A stretch of DNA of 64,000 nucleotides from Iodidimonas muriae (GCF_014647255.1 NZ_BMOV01000004.1:180187-244186); one strand, 5' to 3'; counted from the stretch's first letter, positions 38,310 through 47,378 are shown. Program-made: numbers and translations. The notes: generated from the letters alone by a model not told the origin.

Positions 38310-38672
38310 ATGGCGCGACTGCTGATTGCCGAAGATGATGCGGCCATGCGAAATTTTCTAACGCGCTCCCTTATCCGCGCCGGGCATGAGGTGGTGGCCG
38401 TGGAAAATGGCCTGAAAGCCTTGCCGCATATCACTCCGGGCGGTTTTGATCTGTTATTGAGCGATGTGGCGATGCCGGAACTGGACGGAGTGGCGCTGGC
38501 CAAACGCGCGGCAGACCTTGACCCGATGATGAAAGTGGTTTTTATCACCGGCTTTGCCGCCATTGCCATGAATCGCAAGGACAGCGATCCTCCGCCCCAT
38601 TCGGCAGTGCTGTCCAAGCCCTTTCATTTGCGGGATCTGGTGGCGATGGTCGAGCAGCTTTGCACATCATGA
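38310..38672 (+). CDS. cpdR: Cell-cycle response regulator CpdR
   Basis: A 120-aa single receiver domain: LLIAEDDAAMRNFL (acidic pair), phospho-acceptor D in LLLSDVAMPELDGV, T in VVFITGFAA and K in LSKPFHLRDLV. MARLLIAEDD and the KVVFITGFAAIAMN stretch match CpdR of the CckA-ChpT pathway, which in its unphosphorylated form delivers substrates such as CtrA to ClpXP. No output domain. The rest of the pathway lies elsewhere. Confidence 0.93.
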   Translation: MARLLIAEDDAAMRNFLTRSLIRAGHEVVAVENGLKALPHITPGGFDLLLSDVAMPELDGVALAKRAADLDPMMKVVFITGFAAIAMNRKDSDPPPHSAVLSKPFHLRDLVAMVEQLCTS

Positions 38673-38696
38673 TGATAGCCCCATGGGACATGGCCT

Positions 38697-39473
38697 GTGA
38701 TCCAAACTGATTTTCTTCTGGGGGTGTTGAGCCTGATTTTCGCGCCTTTTCTGGGCAGCTTTTTCGCCCTGCTTGCGGATCGCATCCCCCGCGAGGAGCC
38801 CGTGGGGCTGACCCGGTCTGCGTGCCGGTCGTGCGCCACGCCTTTGACCGTTCTGGATTTGGTGCCGATCCTGTCGTTTTTGTGTTTGCGGGGGCGGTGT
38901 CGCCATTGCGGTGCACCTATTCCAAAACAAACATTGCTGTTCGAGCTTGGGGCGCTTGTTTTGGCAGGACAGGCGTTTCTGGCCTTTGGTGGCGGCTGGC
39001 CGGTGCCATTATCCTTGATGCTGGGGCTTGTGCTTCTCACCTTGTCGGTGATTGATGGCGCACATTTCTATTTGCCGGATAAGCTGACTTTACCGTTGGT
39101 GCTGGCGGGCTTGGCGGTGGCCGCCTTGGGTTTGGGAACGGATTTGCTTTCCGCAGCCATCGGGGCGATCATAGGCTATGGCCTGCTTTATAGCATCGCC
39201 TTTTTTTATCGCATGATGCGGGGGCGGGAAGGTTTGGGGCTTGGGGATGCCAAGCTTTTGGCGGCGGCCGGCGCGTGGCTGGGATGGTTCAGCCTGCCTT
39301 ATGTGCTGGTCATTGCAAGCCTTTGCGGGCTTTTCTATGCGTTTATCTTGCAGCGTATGGGGCGGGGATTGAGCGCACAGGATGCGCTTCCCTTCGGGCC
39401 GTTTCTGGCTTTTGGTTTTTGGCTGGTCTGGCTTTATGGTCCGGCGATATATGGCCTGGGGGCCGCTTTCTGA
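38697..39473 (+). CDS. Prepilin peptidase (type IV leader peptidase, A24 family)
   Basis: The 258-aa membrane protein has the N-terminal methyltransferase-like zinc region CRSCATPLTVLDLVPILSFL with CRHCGAPI (two CxxC pairs) and the A24 aspartates in VIDGAHFYLPD and GLGDAKLLAAAGAWLGW. It cleaves and N-methylates type IV pilin or type II secretion pseudopilin precursors. The GTG start has GGGAC upstream. No pilus or secretion genes are in the window, so its substrates are encoded elsewhere. Confidence 0.92.
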   Translation: MIQTDFLLGVLSLIFAPFLGSFFALLADRIPREEPVGLTRSACRSCATPLTVLDLVPILSFLCLRGRCRHCGAPIPKQTLLFELGALVLAGQAFLAFGGGWPVPLSLMLGLVLLTLSVIDGAHFYLPDKLTLPLVLAGLAVAALGLGTDLLSAAIGAIIGYGLLYSIAFFYRMMRGREGLGLGDAKLLAAAGAWLGWFSLPYVLVIASLCGLFYAFILQRMGRGLSAQDALPFGPFLAFGFWLVWLYGPAIYGLGAAF

Positions 39474-39491
39474 AATAAAAAGGAACTTATA

Positions 39492-39812
39492 ATGACAACG
39501 ATGACCGATGGTGAGCGCATGGCAGTGGAAGCGGCGGCATTTCGCACGCTGCTCAAACATTTGGCGCACCGCACCGATGTGCAAAATGTCGATCTGATGG
39601 CTGTGGGGGGATTTTGCCGCAATTGTCTGGCGGAATGGTATCAATCTGCGGCCAAAGAGGTGGGCGTCGAACTGGATAAGGAGGCGGCCCGTGAAGCCAT
39701 TTACGGCCTGCCCTATGGTGAGTGGAAAGCGCAATTCCAAAGCCCTGCCAGCGAGGCGCAATTGGCGGCGATGAAAGACAGTCTGCGCAAAAATGAAGGC
39801 CGGGGGTTTTAA
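39492..39812 (+). CDS. DUF1244 domain protein, 106 aa
   Basis: The sequence FRTLLKHLAHRTDVQNVDLM, GGFCRNCLAEWYQSAA and ALEAIYGLPYGEWK-like DUF1244 blocks identify the family, an alphaproteobacterial small protein with a helical fold and a conserved CRNCL cysteine pair. Function is unknown. It follows the prepilin peptidase by 18 bp (AAAAAGGAA before the ATG), perhaps in one transcript. Confidence 0.88.
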   Translation: MTTMTDGERMAVEAAAFRTLLKHLAHRTDVQNVDLMAVGGFCRNCLAEWYQSAAKEVGVELDKEAAREAIYGLPYGEWKAQFQSPASEAQLAAMKDSLRKNEGRGF

Positions 39813-39823
39813 GCCCCGGCCTT
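39786..39823 (-). terminator. Terminator of the bufferin operon (minus strand)
   Basis: Stem AAGGCCGGGG / CCCCGGCCTT (39796-39805 and 39814-39823) with an 8-base loop, followed on the minus strand by CATTTTTG. It overlaps the end of the DUF1244 gene. On the plus strand no T run follows the stem, so it mainly serves the minus-strand operon. Confidence 0.72.
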
Positions 39824-39852
39824 GCCGAATGGATTGATTGAAAAGAACCGGA

Positions 39853-40341
39853 TTATTTGGCGAAAACGGTTTTCTTCAAAATGGCGTCCACAGACAGGCT
39901 GCCCGGGCCGTATTTCATGATGACCAGCATGGGAGCGGCCCACAGAATATGGGTTTGCATCATCATGGCCCAGAAATCGTCGGCGCCGCCGAAGACATAG
40001 AACTGGATGACCAGAGTCATGATCAGAATACCGGTAGCGGCCAAACGGCTGGCAAAGCCAATCAGCAACAGGAAGGGCAGGGCATATTCCGCCCACGCGG
40101 TGACCACTGCCGTCACTTCGGGGAAGGGCATACCGAATTCACTTTCAAACAGCATGGCCTGAAAGGGCTTCAGTTCGAACAGCCCGGCCAGTTTGTTGCC
40201 TGCCGATGTCCAGAAAATATGGATCATGGTGATACGGGCAATGAATAAAACCAGCGCTTCGGGAATTTTATCGAACAGGGAATAAGCGGCTTTGGCTTTA
40301 TCTAGAAGGCCGGTCCCCCCGGTTGAGGCAGTGTCGGTCAT
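39853..40341 (-). CDS. DoxX-family membrane protein of the bufferin operon
   Basis: A 162-aa protein with four hydrophobic segments and the DoxX pattern: IARITMIHIFWTSAGNKLAG, GTPFPEV-like loop, AEYALPFLLLIGFASRLAATGIL, and AAPMLVIMKYGPGSLSVDAIL. DoxX proteins often join gene sets that handle metals or thiols. The same order, DUF2282-DUF692-DUF2063-DoxX, is found in the gig operon of Caulobacter. AAGGAG lies before the ATG. Last gene of the operon. Confidence 0.9.
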   Translation of the reverse strand: MTDTASTGGTGLLDKAKAAYSLFDKIPEALVLFIARITMIHIFWTSAGNKLAGLFELKPFQAMLFESEFGMPFPEVTAVVTAWAEYALPFLLLIGFASRLAATGILIMTLVIQFYVFGGADDFWAMMMQTHILWAAPMLVIMKYGPGSLSVDAILKKTVFAK

Positions 40342-40376
40342 GTGGGTCTCCTTGGTTTTATTGCTTTGTGATTTGG

Positions 40377-41168
40377 TTAACGTGCAGTCGAGAAAACACC
40401 GGCAGAAAATGCCTGTGCCAGAGTGGATGACAGATCGAAATCGCTTTGCGATGCCGTAGCCCCCGCCGCTGCATCTTCCAGATTTGCCCCCGTCTGCAAG
40501 CTCATGAGGAAGGAAAAATCGCCATAAGGCAAGGGGATCATGTCCACCTCGTCTTGGCTGCGAAGGATCAAAAGCCGCGCGGGATTGTTGTCCATTTCCG
40601 GGGCCGGTGGCTCTTCCCCTTCGGGGGCCATTGCCAGCCGATAGATATCAAGGACCGGCCAAGGGCTGGCCAGCAAAGTGAGAGACGGGACGAATTCAAA
40701 ACGCAAGGCCGCCACCTCTTGGGGGCTAAGGCCCGCCAATTGTGCAGGGTTTAACGGCGTGTGATCCGGGGCGCGATAGGCCAGATAAGAGGCCAGTTCC
40801 AGCCGCGCCACATCCGCCAGATAGCGAAGATTGGCCACCGGTGGATAGCTTTCCAGAAAATCCGGCAGTTCATGGCCATAATCTACCATGCGGCCATGTT
40901 GAGGCGGAAAGCGCTGGATATAATCGCGCATCATATGGTGGAAAAACTCTTCGCCCACCAATTTCGCCACCGCCGGATAAAGCCCTTCGGTGGAGCGGGC
41001 GAGGGCCGCATGCACATTATTGCGGTAAATATCCAGTTGCACATTCGTGGGCACGCCGGGCATGGGCTTGATATGGGGCGCGAGTGCCGTATCGCCGCGG
41101 CCGGAAAGGGCATCGGCAAAAGCGGATTGTATGCCTGCAAGTGTTATTTTATCCGGCGACGCTGGCAT
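40377..41168 (-). CDS. bufC: BufC/HvfC (DUF2063) protein, bufferin partner
   Basis: The 263-aa protein carries the DUF2063 pattern: LDIYRNNVHAALARSTEGLYPAV, VGEEFFHHMMRDYIQRFPP and LPDFLESYPPVANLRYLADVARLELA. In this RiPP class the protein acts as the partner of the DUF692 enzyme and binds the precursor leader. It overlaps bufB by 20 bp and has AAGGGG before its ATG. The function as partner is from family knowledge, not from this sequence. Confidence 0.92.
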   Translation of the reverse strand: MPASPDKITLAGIQSAFADALSGRGDTALAPHIKPMPGVPTNVQLDIYRNNVHAALARSTEGLYPAVAKLVGEEFFHHMMRDYIQRFPPQHGRMVDYGHELPDFLESYPPVANLRYLADVARLELASYLAYRAPDHTPLNPAQLAGLSPQEVAALRFEFVPSLTLLASPWPVLDIYRLAMAPEGEEPPAPEMDNNPARLLILRSQDEVDMIPLPYGDFSFLMSLQTGANLEDAAAGATASQSDFDLSSTLAQAFSAGVFSTAR

Positions 41169-42027
41169 TGTTTGCCCCTTGCGCCAAAGATGCCATCACA
41201 TGCTCGGCTTGCTTTGCTTCAGCCAAAAGATCCGCAAAGGGCGGCAGATTGTCATCGCGCTCGATCAAGGTGGGCTTTGGGCCGATCCGAATGATGGCCT
41301 GTTCATATAAAGCCCACACATCATCATTGATCGGTGCGCCATGGGTGTCGATGCGAATGTCCCGTTCGCCATATCGGTCGATGCTATGGCCGGCCAGATG
41401 GATTTCGCCCACAGCGTCGCCGGGGATGGCATCCAGATAGCCGATGGGATCGAATCCGTGGTTCATGGCGCAGACATGGATATTGTTCACATCAAGCAGC
41501 AGGCCGCAGCCTGTGGCTTTGACAAGGGCACGCAAGAACTCGGGCTCTGTCATATCGGCATGGGAAAATTCGAGATAGGTGGAGGGGTTTTCCACCAAAA
41601 TGGTGCGCCCCAATGCCTCTTGCATATGATTGACATTGGCTGTCATGGCCGCAAGAGCTGCGGTGGTTAGCGGCAGGGGCAAAAGATCCGCAAGAAAATG
41701 ATCCTGATAGCGGCTCCATGACAAATGCTCGGACACCACAAAAGGTTCAAACCGGTCGACCAGCGCTTTCAGACGGGTCAGATGGTCCGGATCTACCGGG
41801 TCATATGATCCAAGGGATGCGCCAACGCCGTGCAATGACAAGGGGTAATTGGACCGCACCGCTTCAAGCGTTGTCAGTCCGGGACCGCCACCGAGCATAT
41901 AATTCTCGGGGTGGACCTCGAAAAATCCGAGGTCGGGACGTCCTTCAAGGACATCCCGATAATGCTCGACCTTCAAACCGATGCCGGTTTTATCCGGCAT
42001 CGGGCGGTCAGGCTGAAATCCGGGCAT
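41149..42027 (-). CDS. bufB: BufB multinuclear iron oxygenase (DUF692), bufferin maturation
   Basis: This 292-aa DUF692 (MNIO) enzyme is a TIM-barrel with metal ligands in FFEVHPENYM, YPLSLHGVGASLG, VSEHLSW, LVENPSTYLEF, LLLDVNNIHV, EIHLAGHS and DTHGAPI. Relatives modify cysteines of ribosomally made peptides; BufB turns precursor Cys into thio-oxazole copper-binding groups. The start at 42027 has GAGG six bases upstream and begins 9 bp after the bufA stop codon. A longer open frame to 42081 would overlap bufA. Confidence 0.94.
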   Translation of the reverse strand: MPGFQPDRPMPDKTGIGLKVEHYRDVLEGRPDLGFFEVHPENYMLGGGPGLTTLEAVRSNYPLSLHGVGASLGSYDPVDPDHLTRLKALVDRFEPFVVSEHLSWSRYQDHFLADLLPLPLTTAALAAMTANVNHMQEALGRTILVENPSTYLEFSHADMTEPEFLRALVKATGCGLLLDVNNIHVCAMNHGFDPIGYLDAIPGDAVGEIHLAGHSIDRYGERDIRIDTHGAPINDDVWALYEQAIIRIGPKPTLIERDDNLPPFADLLAEAKQAEHVMASLAQGANNASVAG

Positions 42028-42035
42028 CAAATGCC

Positions 42036-42311
42036 TCAGGCTTTTTTCTCTTCGAGGCTGCCACCGGCAAGCTTTTCGCACACGCCTTTAGGAACGAACA
42101 TCCAGGCATTGCCTTGGAAATCCACTTTGGACGTGCCCTGGCAAGAGGTGCCGGGACCTGCTTTACAATCGTTTTGGCCAGCTTTGGCAACACCGTAGCA
42201 TTTTTCAGCTTTCTTTGCCCAATCCTGAGCTTGAGCGGAAGAAACAGAAACAGCCGCGGCAAGGGCGCCGGCAAGGGCGATCGTGGTGGCTTTGGATGTC
42301 AGCGTTTTCAT
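42036..42311 (-). CDS. bufA1: Bufferin precursor BufA1 (DUF2282), RiPP with four core cysteines
   Basis: The 91-aa precursor has a full signal peptide ([10 protein letters not shown], hydrophobic core, SAQAQ, cut near residue 28), which is unusual for a RiPP but typical of bufferins. The core has four Cys at 38, 49, 57 and 78 in [26 protein letters not shown] and [14 protein letters not shown]. These are the residues modified by BufB. The product is exported and binds copper, lowering copper stress. CTGGAG precedes the ATG. A perfect inverted repeat lies 30 bp upstream. Confidence 0.93.
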   Translation of the reverse strand: MKTLTSKATTIALAGALAAAVSVSSAQAQDWAKKAEKCYGVAKAGQNDCKAGPGTSCQGTSKVDFQGNAWMFVPKGVCEKLAGGSLEEKKA

Positions 42312-42340
42312 AGCAATTTTCTCCAGTTAAGTAGGGCACA

Positions 42341-42363
42341 GATTATCTGGCATTTAGATAATC
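42341..42363. promoter_or_regulatory. Perfect 8-bp inverted repeat upstream of bufA1
   Basis: GATTATCT, seven bases, AGATAATC. It ends 30 bp before the bufA1 start codon, so it is either an operator near the promoter or a leader hairpin. The gap 42312-42635 has no other gene; it holds this repeat and the promoters of bufA1 (minus) and gapR (plus). A weak ECF-like pair CAACC-N15-CGGAT lies upstream on the minus strand. Confidence 0.55.
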
Positions 42364-42635
42364 CGAGGCCGGCATTTGACGGTTGGCCTGATAGCTCTCC
42401 GCGCCGACACCCCTTAAAGGTAAGCGGGATGGGGGCAAAGGTGAAGTCAGATGATTTTCACATTGTCGTCAGACAGTTTAGGTGGAGTATCACGAAATCC
42501 CCACCTTGTTTTCAGCCTGACGGTCCCGCATTTTACGGGTCCGGCCTTAGCCGGCGTTGCATCGAAGATGTCTCGCGGCTACAGTCCGCGACCATTTAAT
42601 GGAATTTTGTAACCAGTATAGCACAGGGGGTCCTT

Positions 42636-42914
42636 ATGGTGACCAACGCAGGTGGTGTTGCCGGCGATATCCTTCGGTCTTTCATCGAGCGCATTGAGCG
42701 GCTCGAAGAAGAAAAAAAAGGGATCGCGGATGATATCAAGGATGTTTATGCAGAAGCCAAATCATCTGGCTTCGAACCCAAAATCATGCGCCAAGTGGTC
42801 CGTATTCGCAAAATGGAAAGCCATGAGCGGGAAGAGCAGGAAGCCTTGCTCGATGTTTATATGCATGCCCTTGAAGGACATAGCGGTGGCCCGGCGGAAG
42901 CTGCCGAGGACTAA
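42636..42914 (+). CDS. gapR: Nucleoid-associated protein GapR (DUF2312)
   Basis: A 92-aa coiled-coil protein with the family pattern [30 protein letters not shown] (in parts) and [15 protein letters not shown]. GapR binds overtwisted AT-rich DNA and helps topoisomerases during replication and transcription in alphaproteobacteria. Length fits; an acidic tail of about 10 residues follows the helices. The ATG at 42636 has GGGGTCC upstream. Confidence 0.95.
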   Translation: MVTNAGGVAGDILRSFIERIERLEEEKKGIADDIKDVYAEAKSSGFEPKIMRQVVRIRKMESHEREEQEALLDVYMHALEGHSGGPAEAAED

Positions 42915-42943
42915 TTGTTTCCAAAACGTGCACCAATATAGTT

Positions 42944-43804
42944 TCAGGCGCTGATTTCGGGAAGGCTTTGATGGATGAACTGCCGCAAATCCGGCGGCAG
43001 GCGTGACGCCAGTCCATTGAGCTTTTTCGGATCGCCACTGGTTAAAAGCCGTAAATGGCCGCTGCCCGATATATCCATTTCCGGGTGGCGGGCCAAATAT
43101 CCCTCCAAAGCTGTGGCCACCATATGGGGCTGGGTGAATATCTCCACCGTTCGGGGCAGGGCCTTGCGGAACTGGTCGATCGCAAAGGGATAATGGGTGC
43201 AGGCAAGGGCAACGCTGTCGATGGCAGCGGCCCCTTTTTGCGCGACGAGCTCGGCCACATAGCCATCCACCAGATTCTGGATGTCTGCATCGGGAAGATG
43301 GGCTTCGATGGCATCGGCAAGACCCGGACAGGCTTGCTGGAATACGGTGATTTCAGGCGCCCGTTGAGAGATTTCCAGAACAAAGGCCCGGGAGGCCACA
43401 GTGCGCGGTGTGGCGAAAATGGCAATGCTGCGGCCTTTGCGATGGGGCGGGGTGCTGGCCGGTGTTTTTATGGCCCAGTCCTGTCCGGTGATGGTTTCCA
43501 CCAAGGGAACATGCACACCCAAAACACGCGCCTGCGGCGCATGGCGTAAAAGCCAGCCCTGTTGCAAGGGGCGCAAGGCAACGGCGGCCGCCGTGTTGCA
43601 GGCAATCACGATCAGGCGGCACCCCTGATCCAGTAAAAATTCAATCGCCTGTTGGGTGAAGGCCGCTACTTCTTTGGCATCGCGGCTGCCATAAGGGGCG
43701 CGGGCGTGATCGCCAAAATACAAGAAATCTCTATGGGGAAAGGCTTGGCGCAGGGCTTTGAGAACCGTCAGGCCACCGGAGCCGGAATCGAAAATACCGA
43801 TCAC
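42944..43804 (-). CDS. murI: Glutamate racemase
   Basis: MurI makes D-glutamate for peptidoglycan. The 286-aa protein shows IGIFDSGSGGLTVLKALR, LYFGDHARAPYG, the first catalytic Cys in VIACNTAAAVAL, and the second in ALACTHYPFAID. All are family signatures. It is convergent with gapR (29 bp apart). Length is slightly above the common 265 because of the C-terminus. Confidence 0.96.
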   Translation of the reverse strand: MIGIFDSGSGGLTVLKALRQAFPHRDFLYFGDHARAPYGSRDAKEVAAFTQQAIEFLLDQGCRLIVIACNTAAAVALRPLQQGWLLRHAPQARVLGVHVPLVETITGQDWAIKTPASTPPHRKGRSIAIFATPRTVASRAFVLEISQRAPEITVFQQACPGLADAIEAHLPDADIQNLVDGYVAELVAQKGAAAIDSVALACTHYPFAIDQFRKALPRTVEIFTQPHMVATALEGYLARHPEMDISGSGHLRLLTSGDPKKLNGLASRLPPDLRQFIHQSLPEISA

Positions 43805-43946
43805 GCCATCTTACTCATTGCTGGTCCCACATTATGCTTCATAACCGGATATCGTTAAAATCAGCGTTTCATCTGTGGTAGCTTATGAATAAAAGCGGCG
43901 CAAATAAGAGTGGGCTTTATCGAGCAAGAACGGCCATGAAAATTTT

Positions 43947-45392
43947 TCAGGCGCGGGCTTGTTTGGCTTTGGGGCTCAGGCCCAGTTCATCCAGTCGGCG
44001 ATATAGGGTTGATCGCCCGATGCCCAAACGCCGGGCCACTTCGGATAACCGCCCGTCATAGCGCTGGATCGCCGCTTGGATGGCTTCGGCTTCGATATCG
44101 GCAAGGGTGCGAAAATCGCCATCTTCGGTTATCAATGGCAAACAGGGGGTGGGATCCTCATGGGAGCCGGATGTTTCCACAAGACCGGAAGGCGGGGCCG
44201 TATGCTTTGGTGCGATTTGTGGAAAGTCTTCCACTTCCAGTTTTGGGCCATCACTCATCACCACCGCGCGGAACACGGCATTCTGCAATTGCCGGATATT
44301 ACCCGGCCATGGATAGCGGCGCAGCATGATGGTGGCGCTTTTCGACAAGGTTTTGGGCTCAATGCCTTCGGTTAAGGCAATGATTTGAGCGAAATGCTGC
44401 GCCAGTTGGGGGATATCGTCGGCGCGGTCTTTAAGGCTTGGAATGGTCAGGGGAAAGACATTCAGGCGATAAAACAGATCTTCGCGGACGATCCCCTTGG
44501 AAACCAGATCGGCCATATTGCGGTTGGTGGCAGAAATCAGCCGGATATCCACTGGCACAGTTTGGCCGCCTCCGATGGGGTCCACTTCATTTTCTTGCAA
44601 AACGCGTAGCAGCTTTACCTGAATATCGTGTGGCAATTCACCGACTTCATCCAGAAACAGGGTGCCACCAGAGGCATCTTGAAATTTGCCGATATGGCGT
44701 TCTACGGCTCCGGTGAAGGCTCCTTTTTCATGGCCGAACAGGATGCTTTCCACCAGATTTTCCGGAATGGCCCCGCAATTCACCGCCACAAAGGGCTTGC
44801 CCGCCCGGTCCGAGCTTTCATGAATGGCCCGGGCGAACATCTCCTTGCCAACGCCTGACGCCCCTTCAATGAGCACGGGAATAGAGGTTTTGGCCGCTTT
44901 TTTTGCCAGCCGCACCACGCTTTTAAGGGCGTCGCTTTCACCGATCAGGTCGTCAAAGCCGGGATGGGCCTGTTCGGTGGCCCGCATGGGGGCCAATTCG
45001 CCGGTCATGGCCACATGGGACAGGGCGCTGTCGATGGCCGTGCGAATGCGCTCGGCGCTGGCGGGCTTCACCAGAAAATCGCTGGCACCGGCTTTCATCG
45101 CCTGAACAATGCGGGTTACACCGGAATGAGCGGTCAGCACGATCACCGGCAGGTTCGGTTTATGCGGTTTTAATTTTTCCAGCAATTCAAGTCCAGACAG
45201 GCCCGGCATTTGCAAATCAAGCAAAAGACACGACACCGCCGGGAGATCCTGATCGAGCAAGCGCGTCAAGGCGTCTTGCCCATCGGGGGCCGTTTCCACC
45301 CTATGACCGGCGCGGGTGATCATCCCCGACAGCAAATGGCGTTGTGTTGGCTCGTCATCAACAACGAGAATAAGATGCGGTGCGTGGATCAT
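43947..45392 (-). CDS. Sigma-54-dependent response regulator (NtrC class)
   Basis: The 481-aa protein has three parts. A receiver (residues 5-120) holds LVVDDEP, phospho-acceptor D in CLLLDLQMPGLSGLE and K in LVKPASA. A central AAA+ domain has Walker A GASGVGKEMFARAI, the sigma-54 contact loop GAFTGAVERHIG and Walker B GGTLFLDEVGELP. A Fis-type helix-turn-helix ends the protein (LSEVARRLGIGRSTLYRRLDELG). It activates sigma-54 promoters. No kinase is adjacent, so its stimulus is unknown. The start at MIHAPHL (45392) is the natural receiver start; the longer frame to 45653 is not supported. Confidence 0.92.
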   Translation of the reverse strand: MIHAPHLILVVDDEPTQRHLLSGMITRAGHRVETAPDGQDALTRLLDQDLPAVSCLLLDLQMPGLSGLELLEKLKPHKPNLPVIVLTAHSGVTRIVQAMKAGASDFLVKPASAERIRTAIDSALSHVAMTGELAPMRATEQAHPGFDDLIGESDALKSVVRLAKKAAKTSIPVLIEGASGVGKEMFARAIHESSDRAGKPFVAVNCGAIPENLVESILFGHEKGAFTGAVERHIGKFQDASGGTLFLDEVGELPHDIQVKLLRVLQENEVDPIGGGQTVPVDIRLISATNRNMADLVSKGIVREDLFYRLNVFPLTIPSLKDRADDIPQLAQHFAQIIALTEGIEPKTLSKSATIMLRRYPWPGNIRQLQNAVFRAVVMSDGPKLEVEDFPQIAPKHTAPPSGLVETSGSHEDPTPCLPLITEDGDFRTLADIEAEAIQAAIQRYDGRLSEVARRLGIGRSTLYRRLDELGLSPKAKQARA

Positions 45393-45630
45393 AGTGGGCC
45401 TGATACCTGATTGGCCAGCCGGTTGAACCGACAGGCACTGTTCTCTTTTTTGTATCATTACGGGACAAGCGTTAAGAAACCGCGAAAAATAGGGGGAAAT
45501 GAACGGGTTTTCCTCTGTGCGATCAGGCCGCTGCCTTGCGCTGGACGCTCGGCACCCACATCTGTTGCAAGGGCGGTGTCCTGCGCCCCTTATGCCGGTT
45601 CCCGATTTGCAAGAGGAATATGAGCGGATT

Positions 45631-46995
45631 ATGCCCAAAGATAGGCCTGACAACAGCGAATCGAACAGGCTGGGCGGGCGTTTGCGCCGCTATGCCCGTG
45701 TCGGTGGCTCTGTAGGTGGATTGGCGGTGCGTTTGGCCGGGGATCGGCTGGTGGGGCGCTCCACCGATCAACAAGTTCTGGCCGAAGATTTGCGCACAGC
45801 CCTTGGCACCTTGAAGGGGCCAGTGATGAAGATCGCGCAGATCTTGTCCACCATTCCCGATGCCTTGCCCGCGACTTTTGCTGCGGAACTTTCGCAATTA
45901 CAAGCGGCGGCCCCTTCCATGGGACGGCAATTTGTGAAACGCCGCATGCGTTCGGAACTGGGGCCGGATTGGCAGGAGAATTTCGCGGAATTTTCTTTAG
46001 AAGCCTCTGCCGCGGCGTCTTTGGGGCAGGTGCATCGCGCGCGGGCCCATGATGGAACGGCACTGGCCATCAAGCTGCAATATCCCGATATGTCCAGCAC
46101 GGTGGAAGCGGATCTGAATCAGCTTGATGTGTTATTGTCGCTATACCGCCGCTATGACAGCTCCATCGATACCCGCCAGATCCGCATGGAACTGGCCGAA
46201 CGCCTGCGTGAAGAGTTGGATTATCGCCGTGAAGCCAAGCATATGCGGCTTTATCAGCATATGCTGCATGGTGAAATGTCGGTGCATGTGCCGCCTCCTT
46301 ATCCCGACCTTGGCACCGGACGGCTTTTGACCATGGGCTGGCTGGAAGGGCGCGGCTTGTTGCAGTTCAAAGATGCGGATCAGGACACCCGCAACCGGCT
46401 TGCCATCAATTTATTCCGGGCATGGTATGTGCCGTTCCACCGCTTCGGAGTGATCCACGGGGACCCGCATCTGGGCAATTATACCGCCGCGCCTGATCTT
46501 TCTATCAATTTGCTGGATTTTGGCTGTGTACGGGTATTCCCCCCGACATTTGTGGGGGGCGTGATCGATTTGTATCGGGCCTTGCGTGATGGAGATCGCG
46601 ATCTGGCCGCCCATGCCTATGAGACATGGGGGTTCAAGGATTTGTCCAATGAACTGATCGATGTGCTCAATATCTGGGCTTCTTTTCTTTATGCCCCCTT
46701 GATGGAAGATCGTCCACGCCTGATCAATTCCGCCACGGAACCGGGGCAATATGGGGCGCAAACGGCGGCAAAGGTGCACCGGCGTTTAAAGGAACTGGGG
46801 CCGATCACGCCGCCGAGGGAATTTGTCTTTATGGATCGGGCGGCCATTGGCCTTGGCGGTGTGTTTTTGCATCTGCAGGCGGAAGTGAACTGGTACCGTC
46901 TGTTTCAGGGTATTATCGACGATTTTTCTGTGTCCGCTTTGGAGAAAAGGCAAAGCGATGCCCTTGCTTATGCAGGGCTGGTGGAGCGGGCCTAA
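45631..46995 (+). CDS. ABC1/UbiB-family atypical kinase
   Basis: The 454-aa protein belongs to the AarF/ABC1 kinase-like family: KxGQ-like segment LKGPVMKIAQILSTIPDALP, AAASLGQVHRARAHDGTALAIKLQYP, HGDPHLGNY (catalytic loop, seen in VIHGDPHLGNYTA) and LLDFGCVRVF (DFG). UbiB and its relatives support ubiquinone biosynthesis; this group with the N-terminal GRLRRYARVGGSVGGLAVR motif is a common second paralogue in alphaproteobacteria. The start at 45631 keeps that N-terminus; upstream frame to 45499 is unlikely. Confidence 0.88.
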   Translation: MPKDRPDNSESNRLGGRLRRYARVGGSVGGLAVRLAGDRLVGRSTDQQVLAEDLRTALGTLKGPVMKIAQILSTIPDALPATFAAELSQLQAAAPSMGRQFVKRRMRSELGPDWQENFAEFSLEASAAASLGQVHRARAHDGTALAIKLQYPDMSSTVEADLNQLDVLLSLYRRYDSSIDTRQIRMELAERLREELDYRREAKHMRLYQHMLHGEMSVHVPPPYPDLGTGRLLTMGWLEGRGLLQFKDADQDTRNRLAINLFRAWYVPFHRFGVIHGDPHLGNYTAAPDLSINLLDFGCVRVFPPTFVGGVIDLYRALRDGDRDLAAHAYETWGFKDLSNELIDVLNIWASFLYAPLMEDRPRLINSATEPGQYGAQTAAKVHRRLKELGPITPPREFVFMDRAAIGLGGVFLHLQAEVNWYRLFQGIIDDFSVSALEKRQSDALAYAGLVERA

Positions 46996-47138
46996 GCATC
47001 ACGCCCCCTAATGACATAGTCCTTATGAGAAATATTATGTCTTTTGCTGCGCAATAAAAATTGCATTTTGTGCATGTGAATAGCTTTTGCTATGGTCTTG
47101 TTGTCGTCTTTACCAAGGATCATCTGATGGAGGGAGTG

Positions 47139-47267
47139 ATGGCTGTAATTCCCGAGGATTATCAACATGATAAAGAAGTGCAATTTAGCCGGTTCGGCAA
47201 TTTTCTGTTTTGGCTTGCTGTGGGCCATCTTTGCATTCTCGCGCTGATGGCGTTGTTTCTTTTGTGA
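47139..47267 (+). CDS. aa3-type cytochrome c oxidase subunit IV
   Basis: A 42-aa single-helix protein: short hydrophilic start with EDYQHDKEVQFSRFGNFLFW, then a hydrophobic helix to the C-terminus. This matches the small bacterial aa3 subunit IV seen in Rhodobacter and Paracoccus, which packs against the oxidase core. GGAGG lies six bases before the ATG. The other oxidase genes are not here, which is usual. Confidence 0.9.
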   Translation: MAVIPEDYQHDKEVQFSRFGNFLFWLAVGHLCILALMALFLL

Positions 47268-47378
47268 TCTGTTGATGGGCCACATGACCGGGGGGCTTGG
47301 CTGAATCATCTTCCGGCCCCATATGGCCGGGCCGGGCGGTGGGTGACGTGCTTTAACACAACAAGGAGTTTGCGTGCT

